Shown: positions 7,251-13,889, numbered from the stretch's first letter. The stretch: 17,734 nucleotides of DNA from CAUJGP01 sp964612425 (GCA_964612425.1 CAZTDX010000067.1:1-17734), one strand, 5' to 3'. Program-made: numbers and translations. Notes: generated from the sequence alone by a model not told the origin.

Positions 7251-7994
7251 TTAATCAAGAATTCGGTAGTTACTGTCACCACTAATGACCTTAAAACTAT
7301 CTGTCTCTTTCATAAAGTTGTTTTGTTTTTCACCAAGCCATCGTATTGGGCCATCGGCAAAATTGAGCCAGCTTTCAGAATTGGGAATTGAGAACGCCAT
7401 TCCCACGCTAACCCCCTTTGACAATAACTCTAAAACAAAAGGATACTCAACCTCTGCATTGGCATTCACTTGGCGACTGCCTGCTACAACTTTAAATCCC
7501 AGATCTAAAAGTGCGGCATTATGACTTTCCCCAAAACAGGACAAGTTGTACATCAAACCTAATTTTTCTAAAAATTTATCTCCGAGTGATGACTCGACTT
7601 TTTCTTTCAGTGACCCGGCCCACTCCGTTACTTTTATGGAACCATCATAAAAGGCAATCTTACCTGGCAGACCGTGCACCCCTAAAATAACATCTACAGT
7701 ATTGATCTTTGGATCAGCAAGCACGCGAATTAAAGCCTCTTGCACTCCGAGACTCGTTGCCTCCTGATTTCTTACCAATATTTTTTGTTCATAAACTGAT
7801 TTTATTGATGTTAATTTTGATGGCACAGTCCAAGCCATTAACTCTAATTGTTTATAAATTGGTGCCAATTCCTCTACGCCACGATGATCAAGCTCAGAAA
7901 TAACCACCAAGGCTCGACCTTTTGCAAAACCCTTAATAGAAAAAATTAAACTTAAAATAACCACAACAACATTTCTTATCCCAAACGATAACAT
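7251..7994 (-). CDS. Exported protein with caspase-fold (clan CD-like) His/Cys signature
   Basis: This 247-aa protein begins with a signal peptide (MLSFGIRNVVVVILSLIFSI..FA). An ATG at 8015 is also in frame, but 7994 is preferred because GGGAG lies 4-5 nt before it and the leader then starts correctly. The mature part shows a hydrophobic strand followed by HG (DVILGVHGLPGK, H107). About 45 residues later comes another strand ending in Cys with small residues after it (LMYNLSCFGESHN, C153). This His-Gly...Cys-Gly order, each after a beta strand, is characteristic of clan CD cysteine peptidases and CHAT-like proteins. I cannot name the family, and peptidase activity is inference. It may act in the periplasm or outside. 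The terminator at 7208-7237 follows it. Confidence 0.6.
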   Translation of the reverse strand: MLSFGIRNVVVVILSLIFSIKGFAKGRALVVISELDHRGVEELAPIYKQLELMAWTVPSKLTSIKSVYEQKILVRNQEATSLGVQEALIRVLADPKINTVDVILGVHGLPGKIAFYDGSIKVTEWAGSLKEKVESSLGDKFLEKLGLMYNLSCFGESHNAALLDLGFKVVAGSRQVNANAEVEYPFVLELLSKGVSVGMAFSIPNSESWLNFADGPIRWLGEKQNNFMKETDSFKVISGDSNYRILD

Positions 7995-8049
7995 AGGACT
8001 CCCTTCTTTTTTCATAATGTTATCTTGTTTAGAAACTCAGGGCTAGTCT

Positions 8050-8074
8050 AAAAAATTTAGGTCTTATTAGACCT
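8050..8074 (-). terminator. Rho-independent terminator downstream of fliL
   Basis: AGGTCT (8059-8064) and AGACCT (8069-8074) form a perfect 6-bp stem with a 4-nt loop. Read on the reverse strand, the stem is followed by AAA and then six T's (8055-8050). It lies between the end of fliL with its adjoining repeats and the start of the next reverse gene, so it would end fliL transcription before that gene. Confidence 0.55.
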
Positions 8075-8093
8075 TTCCTGGTTTAAACACGGG

Positions 8094-8140
8094 GATTTAA
8101 ATTTTTCCAACGAGGAAGTCGGCCTTCACTCAACAGACCT
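8094..8140. repeat. Diverged half copy of repeat B
   Basis: The sequence GATTTAAATTTTTCCAACGA and following bases (GGAAGTCGGCCTT..CAACAGA) resemble the right arm of repeat B (GATTTAAACTTTTTC AACGAAGAAGTAGGCCTTTTTCAGCAGA at 8227-8269) with several substitutions and a small indel. It stands directly beside the full copy at 8146, making a tandem of one and a half units. Confidence 0.55.
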
Positions 8141-8145
8141 TATTT

Positions 8146-8273
8146 AGATTCTGCTGAAAAAGAGCCGAATTCGAGGCGGAAAAGTTTTAAATCGAACGAA
8201 AGCGTAGTTCCCCTACGTTGAAGTGAGATTTAAACTTTTTCAACGAAGAAGTAGGCCTTTTTCAGCAGAATCT
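8146..8273. repeat. Full copy of palindromic repeat B
   Basis: This 128-bp imperfect palindrome has perfect 17-bp terminal inverted repeats, AGATTCTGCTGAAAAAG (8146-8162) and its complement (8257-8273). The arms continue to pair less perfectly inward, with GGAAAAGTTTTAAATC on the left against GATTTAAACTTTTTC on the right. The centre (about 8193-8226) is an unpaired or weakly paired loop. The right terminus runs into the fliL stop codon (TAG on the reverse strand at 8272-8274), so the element abuts that gene exactly. It has no coding capacity; its size and structure suit a MITE or large REP-type element. Confidence 0.8.
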
Positions 8274-8784
8274 ACTCGATTTTGAATTGTGAAAAGAATA
8301 TATCCTTAACAATCCCTTTTTTAAGAATCGAATTGAGTGACAAGCTCAACTGGTCTTTCAAAAAGAGTTTTCCTTGAACTGTGGCAATATCATCGTACGA
8401 CTTAGATTGAAGAATTCGCAAAATTTCGTCGCGAACTTTGGCTTGGTTATCAGAATCAATTAACTCCTGATAACCGATGCTATTCATCATTTCTACGCTA
8501 ACTTCGACTTCGATGGCACGTACAGGAGTATCATTTAAATTGGCTTTAAAAGAATCCATTGTAAAAATTAAAGGTAATTTTTCTAACTCTGTTTGCTCAA
8601 CTTTTAATTTTTCCATTGCCTCTTCATTCGTATAAATAGGAGGATGCCAACCAATGGTTCCCTTATACGCAAGAAATAGTCCCCCGCCTGCAACAACAGC
8701 ATTAATAACGATAAAAACGATCGAAAGAATAAGTCCTAAATTACTTTTTTTTGCAACCTGCTGGCCTTGTTTTTCCTCTGCCAT
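8272..8784 (-). CDS. fliL: FliL-family flagellar basal-body protein
   Basis: This 170-aa single-pass inner-membrane protein associates with the flagellar stator and basal body. A short charged cytoplasmic N-terminus is followed by one TM helix (about residues 17-40, LGLILSIVFIVINAVVAGGG) and a periplasmic FliL domain. Family features are FTMDSFKANLNDT, IEVEVSVEM, VRDEILRILQSKSYDDI, GKLFLKDQL and the terminal ILKKGIVKDIFFSQFKIE. The ATG at 8784 is preferred over a TTG at 8799 because GGAG lies 4-5 nt before it. It is isolated from other flagellar genes. A sigma-28-like promoter lies 35 bp upstream (8819-8845), which fits flagellar control. The stop codon coincides with the terminus of repeat B. 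Confidence 0.87.
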   Translation of the reverse strand: MAEEKQGQQVAKKSNLGLILSIVFIVINAVVAGGGLFLAYKGTIGWHPPIYTNEEAMEKLKVEQTELEKLPLIFTMDSFKANLNDTPVRAIEVEVSVEMMNSIGYQELIDSDNQAKVRDEILRILQSKSYDDIATVQGKLFLKDQLSLSLNSILKKGIVKDIFFSQFKIE

Positions 8785-8818
8785 ACTTCTCCAATTCAAT
8801 CGACATTGCTCTCTAGAC

Positions 8819-8845
8819 TTATCGGAAGTCGAGTTAAATTCTTAA
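8819..8845 (-). promoter_or_regulatory. Sigma-28-like promoter for fliL
   Basis: On the reverse strand, TTAAGAAT (8845-8838), 11 bp and TCCGATAA (8826-8819) match the flagellar sigma-28 consensus TAAAGTTT-N11-GCCGATAA at 5/8 and 7/8 with the exact spacer. The predicted start of transcription (near 8812) leaves about 28 nt to the fliL ATG at 8784, room for its Shine-Dalgarno. Confidence 0.5.
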
Positions 8846-8874
8846 GCCCTACCCTTTCGAAAACAAAATTTATT

Positions 8875-9006
8875 TAGACTCTACTAAGAAAGAACTTTGC
8901 CTCATCAATACGTCTAGTTTTATTAATTTTTACAAAAAGTGTTAAAGTTTCTGACACCCCCTCCGATATTGAGTTCGTAATAAAGGCCTTTTTTAGCAGA
9001 ACTTAG
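8875..9006. repeat. Eroded copy of palindromic repeat B (putative)
   Basis: TAGACTCTACTAAGAAAG (8875-8892) resembles the left terminus of repeat B (TAGATTCTGCTGAAAAAG). CCTTTTTTAGCAGAACTTAG (8987-9006) resembles the right terminus. Spacing between the ends (about 130 bp) equals the full copy at 8146-8273. The interior is not recognisably conserved and now holds the sigma-28-type promoter at 8943-8969. It may be a decayed copy, though AT-rich chance similarity is possible for the left end. Confidence 0.45.
8943..8969 (+). promoter_or_regulatory. Strong sigma-28-like (FliA) promoter for the CpaF cluster
   Basis: TAAAGTTT (8943-8950) is a perfect match to the flagellar sigma -35 element. An 11-bp spacer, the consensus length, follows, then TCCGATAT (8962-8969), 6/8 against GCCGATAA. 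Transcription would start near 8976, about 45 nt before the ATG at 9021, which has GGAGG as Shine-Dalgarno. It is the best sigma-28 match in the window and faces the 9021-13474 gene cluster. Confidence 0.65.
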
Positions 9007-9020
9007 CGAGGAGGAACAGG

Positions 9021-9299
9021 ATGTTCATTCAAGGAAATATTCAAGTTGTTTTTGATGCTTTATATGAAATGGGTGTTATAAACCCAGCCCTAAAAGCCGA
9101 TTGGGCAAAAGCCGATAAGAATCTTAAGAAATCTCCGCAACGATTGAGCGATCTTATTCAAGTCGTGAATCGAAATGGAGACAATGTGAAGACTTTAATT
9201 GAAAGTTTAAATCTCTTTCAAAAAGAAGATCTTCTCTATTTAGCAATGGAGGTTGCCCGTGAACTTGTGGAATTTGAAGACCGAAAATCCATTCACTAA
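9021..9299 (+). CDS. Small conserved-looking cytoplasmic protein, unknown
   Basis: I do not recognise this 92-aa protein. It has no signal peptide or membrane segment and looks all-helical with a mixed charge pattern. Segments include NIQVVFDALYEMGVINPALK at the N-terminus, RLSDLIQVVNRNGDNVKTLI in the middle and LLYLAMEVARELVEFEDRKS at the end. The start is well supported by GGAGG 6 nt before ATG, and a strong sigma-28-like promoter lies upstream. Its last 41 bp overlap the next gene, whose ribosome-binding site lies inside this gene, so the two are translationally coupled. It may be a regulator or assembly factor for the CpaF ATPase two genes on; that is inference from position only. Confidence 0.7.
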   Translation: MFIQGNIQVVFDALYEMGVINPALKADWAKADKNLKKSPQRLSDLIQVVNRNGDNVKTLIESLNLFQKEDLLYLAMEVARELVEFEDRKSIH

Positions 9300-9825
9300 A
9301 TCGCCATATCATAAACTTATCGTTTTGCTACTACTGGTTGTTTCTGCTTCTACCCAAGCTTGGGAAGTGGATTTTTCTCGCCGTATCAATCAAGACGATA
9401 CGAAAGACGTGATTAAAGAATTACGATGGCCTGCTAGTAACAAAACCAACGAAGAGTTATTTTCTGAAATTGCAGTGCAAAAATTATCCAATTCATCAGA
9501 GCTTGCCACTAATATTTCTCTTATTCAAACAGAAGAAGGCTTTGTGCCAGACACTCTTCGCTTAAGAAAAGATACCACATATAAAATTTATGTCGTTAAT
9601 GTGAACGAGAAATTTAAAAATGCGAGTTTTATTTTGGATGCCTTTAGTAAAAGTTTTGGAACTTTTTTTGGAAAAACTAAAAGCTTTGAAATCACCACCA
9701 AAATAAATGGCATCTTTACATTTTTGAGTCCCGAATCAGGTGCTCAAGGTAAAATTATTGTTTTTTCTGATAAAGACACCGCACCACCAGTCATCTCACT
9801 CAACAGTAATGAGGCCAAAAAGTGA
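9259..9825 (+). CDS. Secreted cupredoxin-fold protein without copper ligands
   Basis: This 188-aa protein has a signal peptide (KLIVLLLLVVSASTQA, cleavage probably before WEVDF). GTG 9259 is chosen because GGAGG at 9248-9252 lies 6 nt before it; a TTG at 9253 is also in frame. The C-terminal half (about 85-178) has the cupredoxin_1 pattern: FVPDTLRLRKDTTYKIYVVN, NASFILDAFSKSF, then GIFTFLSPESGAQGKIIVF. Copper cupredoxins coordinate metal with His, Cys and Met. This domain has no His or Cys at those places, so it probably does not bind copper and serves structurally or in protein binding. It overlaps the upstream gene by 41 bp and the CpaF gene by 4 bp (GTGA), implying tight coexpression. A periplasmic or envelope role next to a secretion ATPase is inferred. 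Confidence 0.7.
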   Translation: MNLWNLKTENPFTKSPYHKLIVLLLLVVSASTQAWEVDFSRRINQDDTKDVIKELRWPASNKTNEELFSEIAVQKLSNSSELATNISLIQTEEGFVPDTLRLRKDTTYKIYVVNVNEKFKNASFILDAFSKSFGTFFGKTKSFEITTKINGIFTFLSPESGAQGKIIVFSDKDTAPPVISLNSNEAKK

Positions 9826-10934
9826 GTGACGCCAGCAGTGCCGCTCACGAAGCGATAAAAAATTTTTTAGGCCCCATTGGTTATCTTTTAGATGATCCAA
9901 CGGTCTCAGAAATTTTAGTCAATGGTCCCGATGAAATTTTTGTGGAACGAAAAGGAAAACTTCAACGAGTCACCGAGGCCCACTTTAATACGGAAGACGA
10001 TCTCCTTGCCGCAATCAACTCGATTGCTCAACGTGTAGGCCGAAGAATCAACGAACAAGAACCTCGATTGGACGCCCGCTTAGATGATGGCTCCAGAGTG
10101 GCTGCCGTCATCCGCCCCTGCTCACTGAAAGGACCAGCCTTAAGCATTCGTAAATTCACTCAGTCTTCAATTTCGCTCAAAGACTATGTTGAAATGGGTG
10201 CGCTTTCGCCAGATGGTGCTCAATTTTTAAGTATTGCCATGTATTTAGGAAAAAATATTTTAGTCAGCGGAGGAACAGGTTCTGGAAAAACTACTCTTCT
10301 CACGCTTCTCTGCAATCTTATACCAAAGGGCCAAAGAATTATCGTGATCGAAGATGCCCACGAATTAAAAGTTCATTATGAACATGTGTTATTTTTAGAA
10401 ACTCGCCATGCTGATGCTCAAGGTAAGGGCGAAGTAAATATGAAAGATCTTCTCAAGAGCAGTCTACGTCTTCGCCCCGATCGCATCATCGTCGGAGAGG
10501 TGCGATCGGGTGAAGCTTTAGAATTAATCAATGCCATGAACACCGGTCACAAAGGGTGTCTTGGAACTATTCATGCAAACTCGCCCGCTGACGCCATCGT
10601 TCGATTGGAAGCCCTGGCCCAAGGAGGAGACGCAAAAATCAGCGAAAAAGCCCTCCGTTATCAAGTTAGTTCTGCCATTGATTTAATTGTACAGATATCA
10701 CGCTTGAGTGACGGCTCTCGAAAAATCACTGAAATTTCTGAAGTTAAAGGATTTTTACCGGATGGCACTTACGATGTCCTTCCGATTTTCAAAATGTCAC
10801 GACTGGTTCGCAAGCCCGATGGAAAGCTCGAAGGACAGCTCCAAACAACGGGTGAAATTCCCAGCTTTATGGATGAAATTATTGATAACAAATTGCCCTT
10901 TCCAAAATCAAAATTTCAAGCTCCAGCAGCCTAA
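9822..10934 (+). CDS. cpaF: CpaF/TadA-type secretion ATPase
   Basis: This 370-aa hexameric ATPase belongs to the VirB11/CpaF (GspE) superfamily, which powers Tad pilus or type IV-like secretion at the cytoplasmic face. The N-terminal domain has YLLDDPTVSEILVNGPDEIF. The catalytic domain has Walker A GGTGSGKTT (150-158), the Asp box RIIVIEDAHELK (172-183), Walker B LRPDRIIVGEVRSGEAL (217-233) and the His box GHKGCLGTIHAN (242-253). All key residues are present. It is a little shorter than many CpaF proteins, lacking a long N-terminal extension. The GTG start at 9822 overlaps the previous stop, with GAGG about 8 nt upstream. No pilin, secretin, TadB/C or CpaE gene is nearby, so its partners are encoded elsewhere or it serves a different machine. 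Confidence 0.9.
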   Translation: MSDASSAAHEAIKNFLGPIGYLLDDPTVSEILVNGPDEIFVERKGKLQRVTEAHFNTEDDLLAAINSIAQRVGRRINEQEPRLDARLDDGSRVAAVIRPCSLKGPALSIRKFTQSSISLKDYVEMGALSPDGAQFLSIAMYLGKNILVSGGTGSGKTTLLTLLCNLIPKGQRIIVIEDAHELKVHYEHVLFLETRHADAQGKGEVNMKDLLKSSLRLRPDRIIVGEVRSGEALELINAMNTGHKGCLGTIHANSPADAIVRLEALAQGGDAKISEKALRYQVSSAIDLIVQISRLSDGSRKITEISEVKGFLPDGTYDVLPIFKMSRLVRKPDGKLEGQLQTTGEIPSFMDEIIDNKLPFPKSKFQAPAA

Positions 10935-11014
10935 GAAGCGGTTTGATGCATCGTGAGACTCCCCCTATTTTAAAATATCTTTTCTGAATTAAGTCGATTA
11001 CTACCAATAGTGCA

Positions 11015-12181
11015 GTGTATTTCAGTAGTAAGATCACAAATTCACTTTTGAGTTACTTGGATGATCGTGGATATGACACATCGACGGTACTGGAGCTTAT
11101 TGATTTTCCTGAAGAGTTTTTGCGTGACCCTGCTTATTGGGTCAAAGCCGATCAAATGGAAGCCTGGCTGCATATCTTTGTTAAAACTTATAAACCAATT
11201 GAAGGCACAGATCTTCTTCTTGAAATTGGAAGTAAAGTTCATGAAATCAGATCATGGGGAGTGCTTGATAGCGTTTTGCGCATGATGCCTCGTCCTCAGG
11301 AAATCATGAATCAGCCGGAACGATTTTTGAGTTATTTTATTTCCCCGGCTCCACCGATTGCTCACTTGAGACGTGATATGTATCATGTGGCTTTTGATTT
11401 ACCGATTTCAACGGAGCAATTTCCTCTCACCACTAGTTTTTTAAAAGCTGTTTTCTCTGTGCTTCCTTGCTATGTGGGTCAATCCCCTGCTCGCTGCGAA
11501 TGGGAGGATATTCACTTCCGACTGGAATGGTCGCCCGAAGCGGAGCTAACACTGCCCGTAGAGGACCCACAAGGCCACCGAATTAGCCCCGAACTTATGC
11601 AATCTATCATCGAGCAACTGGAACAAAACCAGAGAGTCCTTGAGAAACGTAACGAGGAGCTCGTCGTTAAAAACGAACAACTGGAGCGCGCCCATCAAGA
11701 ACTACGAGATCATATGAAAGCGCAAGTTTTTAGCGAAAAAATGAAGGGGCTTTCAGAGTTTGCCTTAGTTATTGCAAGAGACCTTGGCATGCCCGCCGAT
11801 TTGCTCGCAAGTGAATTGCAAAAAACACAGGACTACATGGTCCGCGCACAACAAGTGATTACGTTGATGAGCGGACTGGATAAAAACTCAAAAATTCTCA
11901 ATGAAATCCTCCGCCGAGTGGATTGGGACTTAGTCAAAGATTCTTTTCAAGGCTCTTTAAAGCGAAGCGAAGAAGCTTTAACTTCTATTCGTAAACTCAG
12001 CAATGAGCTTCGTCGCGGCAGTCAGGAAACTCTCAAGGCGCTCGCAGAATCGAACATTCCGCAATTTTCCGAGCCTCAGACTCAAACGACAAAGTCCATG
12101 GCGATGGCAACAGCAACAGCGCCTATAAATAAATCTAATTTAATTCCTTCTGAAATATCAAACCATCCCGAAATATCCTAA
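11015..12181 (+). CDS. Sensor-like coiled-coil protein with degenerate histidine-kinase H-box
   Basis: This 388-aa soluble protein has three parts. Residues about 1-175 resemble an AraC_N-type or ligand-binding sensor region (SYLDDRGYDTSTVLELI, DSVLRMMPRPQEIMN). Residues 190-238 are a coiled coil (QLEQNQRVLEKRNEELVVKN). Residues 240-340 look like a histidine-kinase dimerisation helix (EKMKGLSEFALVIARDLGMP). At the position of the usual GxAHExNNP box the sequence is VIARDLGMP, so the phospho-accepting His is Arg (R255). No ATP-binding HATPase domain follows; the protein ends in a low-complexity tail. It therefore cannot be a normal kinase and may bind a partner regulator. The only upstream start is GTG 11015, without clear Shine-Dalgarno. 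It follows cpaF by 80 bp and precedes eno by 12 bp. Confidence 0.6.
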   Translation: MYFSSKITNSLLSYLDDRGYDTSTVLELIDFPEEFLRDPAYWVKADQMEAWLHIFVKTYKPIEGTDLLLEIGSKVHEIRSWGVLDSVLRMMPRPQEIMNQPERFLSYFISPAPPIAHLRRDMYHVAFDLPISTEQFPLTTSFLKAVFSVLPCYVGQSPARCEWEDIHFRLEWSPEAELTLPVEDPQGHRISPELMQSIIEQLEQNQRVLEKRNEELVVKNEQLERAHQELRDHMKAQVFSEKMKGLSEFALVIARDLGMPADLLASELQKTQDYMVRAQQVITLMSGLDKNSKILNEILRRVDWDLVKDSFQGSLKRSEEALTSIRKLSNELRRGSQETLKALAESNIPQFSEPQTQTTKSMAMATATAPINKSNLIPSEISNHPEIS

Positions 12182-12193
12182 AGAGGAGTTTAT

Positions 12194-13474
12194 ATGTCAA
12201 AAATTACTTCTGTTCATGGTAGAGAAATCTTAGACAGTCGAGGCAACCCTACGGTTGAAGTTGAAGTTGTCACGACCAATGGTTATCGCGGGCGAGCGGC
12301 GGTTCCATCAGGAGCCTCAACAGGCGCCCATGAAGCTGTCGAACTTCGTGATGGAGATTCTAAACGTTATCTTGGTAAGGGCGTAAGACATGCCGTCACT
12401 CACATAAACCAAAGAATGGGCCCGGAACTGATTGGAATGGATGTGACCGCTCAAGGGGTCATTGATAAAACTCTCATCGATCTTGATGGCACTCACAATA
12501 AAGGAAACCTTGGCGCCAATTCTATTTTAGGAATTTCCATGGCTGTTGCAAAGGCCGCAGCTCTTGAATGTCACTTACCTCTGTATCGCTATGTAGGCGG
12601 AGCTCAGGCTTGCCGACTACCAGTTCCTCTGATGAATGTTTTAAATGGTGGCGCTCACGCTAATAACGGACTTGATGTTCAAGAATTTATGATTGTTCCG
12701 CTGGTTGGTGGTAAGTTCAGTGAATCTCTTCGCGCCGGTGCTGAAGTTTTTCATACTCTCAAGAAAATTTTAAATAAAAAAGGTTTATCAACTGCTGTTG
12801 GGGATGAAGGCGGCTTTGCTCCTAGCTTAAAATCCAATGAAGAAGCTTTAAAACTTTTAATGGAAGCTATTACACAAGCTGGCTATCAACCAGGAAAAGA
12901 TTTCGGATTGGCCCTCGATGTTGCCGCAACCGAGTTGTTTGAAAACAATCAATACACATGGGAAGGCAAAAAGATTGCTATGGAACAACTGGTAGAAATT
13001 TATACCAAATGGTCTCAAGAGTATCCCCTCTGGAGTATTGAAGACGGCCTATCCGAAGATGATTGGACTGGTTGGAAACACATTACTCAAAAGCTTGGCA
13101 AGAACCTTCAGCTTGTTGGCGATGATCTTTTTGTGACAAACCCCAAACGATTAGAAAAAGGGATTCAAGAAAACGTAGCCAATGCCCTTCTTGTTAAAGT
13201 AAACCAAATTGGTTCACTCAGCGAAACGATGGAGGCTGTTTCTCTAGCCCAACGACATAGCTTTCACACTGTTATGTCACATCGAAGTGGCGAAACCGAA
13301 GATGTGATTATTGCTGATTTATCTGTGGCACTCAACTGTCAGCAAATAAAAACAGGAAGTTTGTGTCGAAGCGAGCGAATCGCCAAATACAATCAACTGC
13401 TCAGAATCGAAGAAGAGCTTGGGACAAGCGCTCACTATTGGGGAGCCAAAGCTTTTAAAGCAAAATCTCACTAA
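12194..13474 (+). CDS. eno: Enolase
   Basis: This 426-aa enolase converts 2-phosphoglycerate to phosphoenolpyruvate in glycolysis and is also a usual RNA degradosome partner. Length is normal. Diagnostic motifs are AVPSGASTGAHEAVELRDGD, GGAHANN (H155), GDEGGFAPS (E205), magnesium ligands D242 in LDVAATE, E283 in SIEDGLSEDDW and D310 in VGDDLFVTN, catalytic K335 in LLVKVNQIGSL, and MSHRSGETED. GAGGAG lies about 6 nt before the ATG. It starts 12 bp after the pseudo-kinase gene, so it may be transcribed with it, although an internal promoter is likely for so central an enzyme. It is the only housekeeping metabolic gene in this cluster. Confidence 0.97.
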   Translation: MSKITSVHGREILDSRGNPTVEVEVVTTNGYRGRAAVPSGASTGAHEAVELRDGDSKRYLGKGVRHAVTHINQRMGPELIGMDVTAQGVIDKTLIDLDGTHNKGNLGANSILGISMAVAKAAALECHLPLYRYVGGAQACRLPVPLMNVLNGGAHANNGLDVQEFMIVPLVGGKFSESLRAGAEVFHTLKKILNKKGLSTAVGDEGGFAPSLKSNEEALKLLMEAITQAGYQPGKDFGLALDVAATELFENNQYTWEGKKIAMEQLVEIYTKWSQEYPLWSIEDGLSEDDWTGWKHITQKLGKNLQLVGDDLFVTNPKRLEKGIQENVANALLVKVNQIGSLSETMEAVSLAQRHSFHTVMSHRSGETEDVIIADLSVALNCQQIKTGSLCRSERIAKYNQLLRIEEELGTSAHYWGAKAFKAKSH

Positions 13475-13489
13475 AATTTATTTATACGC

Positions 13490-13755
13490 ATGTTAAAAGA
13501 CATTTTTCAGCATCTTCACAGTCAGTACATTGACTCGTATATTCTCCATGGCCCAAGTCAATACCATGGCCTGTATCAAGAAGATTGGGAGGCCTGGAGA
13601 GCGATGGAGAATTTGCACAAGCAAGGACTGGTAAAACATATCGGTGTTTCCAACGTATCCCTAGAGCAGCTTCAAAAGCTTCAACTGAGTTCCTCGATCA
13701 AGCCTTCCTTTTAGTTCAATATTACTTACGACTCAAATTGAAACAACCCTTGTGA
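13490..13755 (+). pseudogene. Aldo/keto reductase fragment, frameshifted
   Basis: The 74-codon open frame matches only the middle of an aldo/keto reductase. YIDSYILHGPS contains the barrel-strand His of the catalytic tetrad, WEAWRAMENLHKQGLVKHIG follows, then GVSNVSLEQLQKL and SIKPS. Everything before the His strand is missing, including the Asp, Tyr and Lys of the tetrad. The frame stops at 13714 after IKPSF. Adding one T in the run just before the stop would continue the family sequence as FLVQYYLRLK, reading on to a TGA at 13755. A 5' truncation plus a frameshift indicate a dead remnant. It sits only 15 bp after eno. The rest of the gap to 13889 holds no recognisable gene. Confidence 0.8.
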
Positions 13756-13889
13756 CTTTAAAGAAACGAACCTTACTTTCCTGAGACCAATTATTTCTTC
13801 AAATAGTAAATATATTTTATTTGTGCTTTAATAAGGGAGTGCTGAGTTAAAGATAAATAACAAACTACTGATCGTTTAAGGAGTTATAT

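Noticed and set aside
9822..10934. A complete Tad/Flp pilus locus
   Set aside because: Only the ATPase is present; no prepilin, prepilin peptidase, secretin or TadB/C-like membrane protein is encoded within the window.
10993..11000. GTCGATTA as a sigma-28 -10 before the pseudo-kinase gene
   Set aside because: No acceptable -35 lies 11 bp upstream; the nearest TAAAATAT is 14 bp away.
13850..13880. TAAAGATA followed by ACTGATCG as a sigma-28 promoter for the lipoprotein
   Set aside because: The -10 matches at only 4 of 8 positions, no better than chance in AT-rich DNA.
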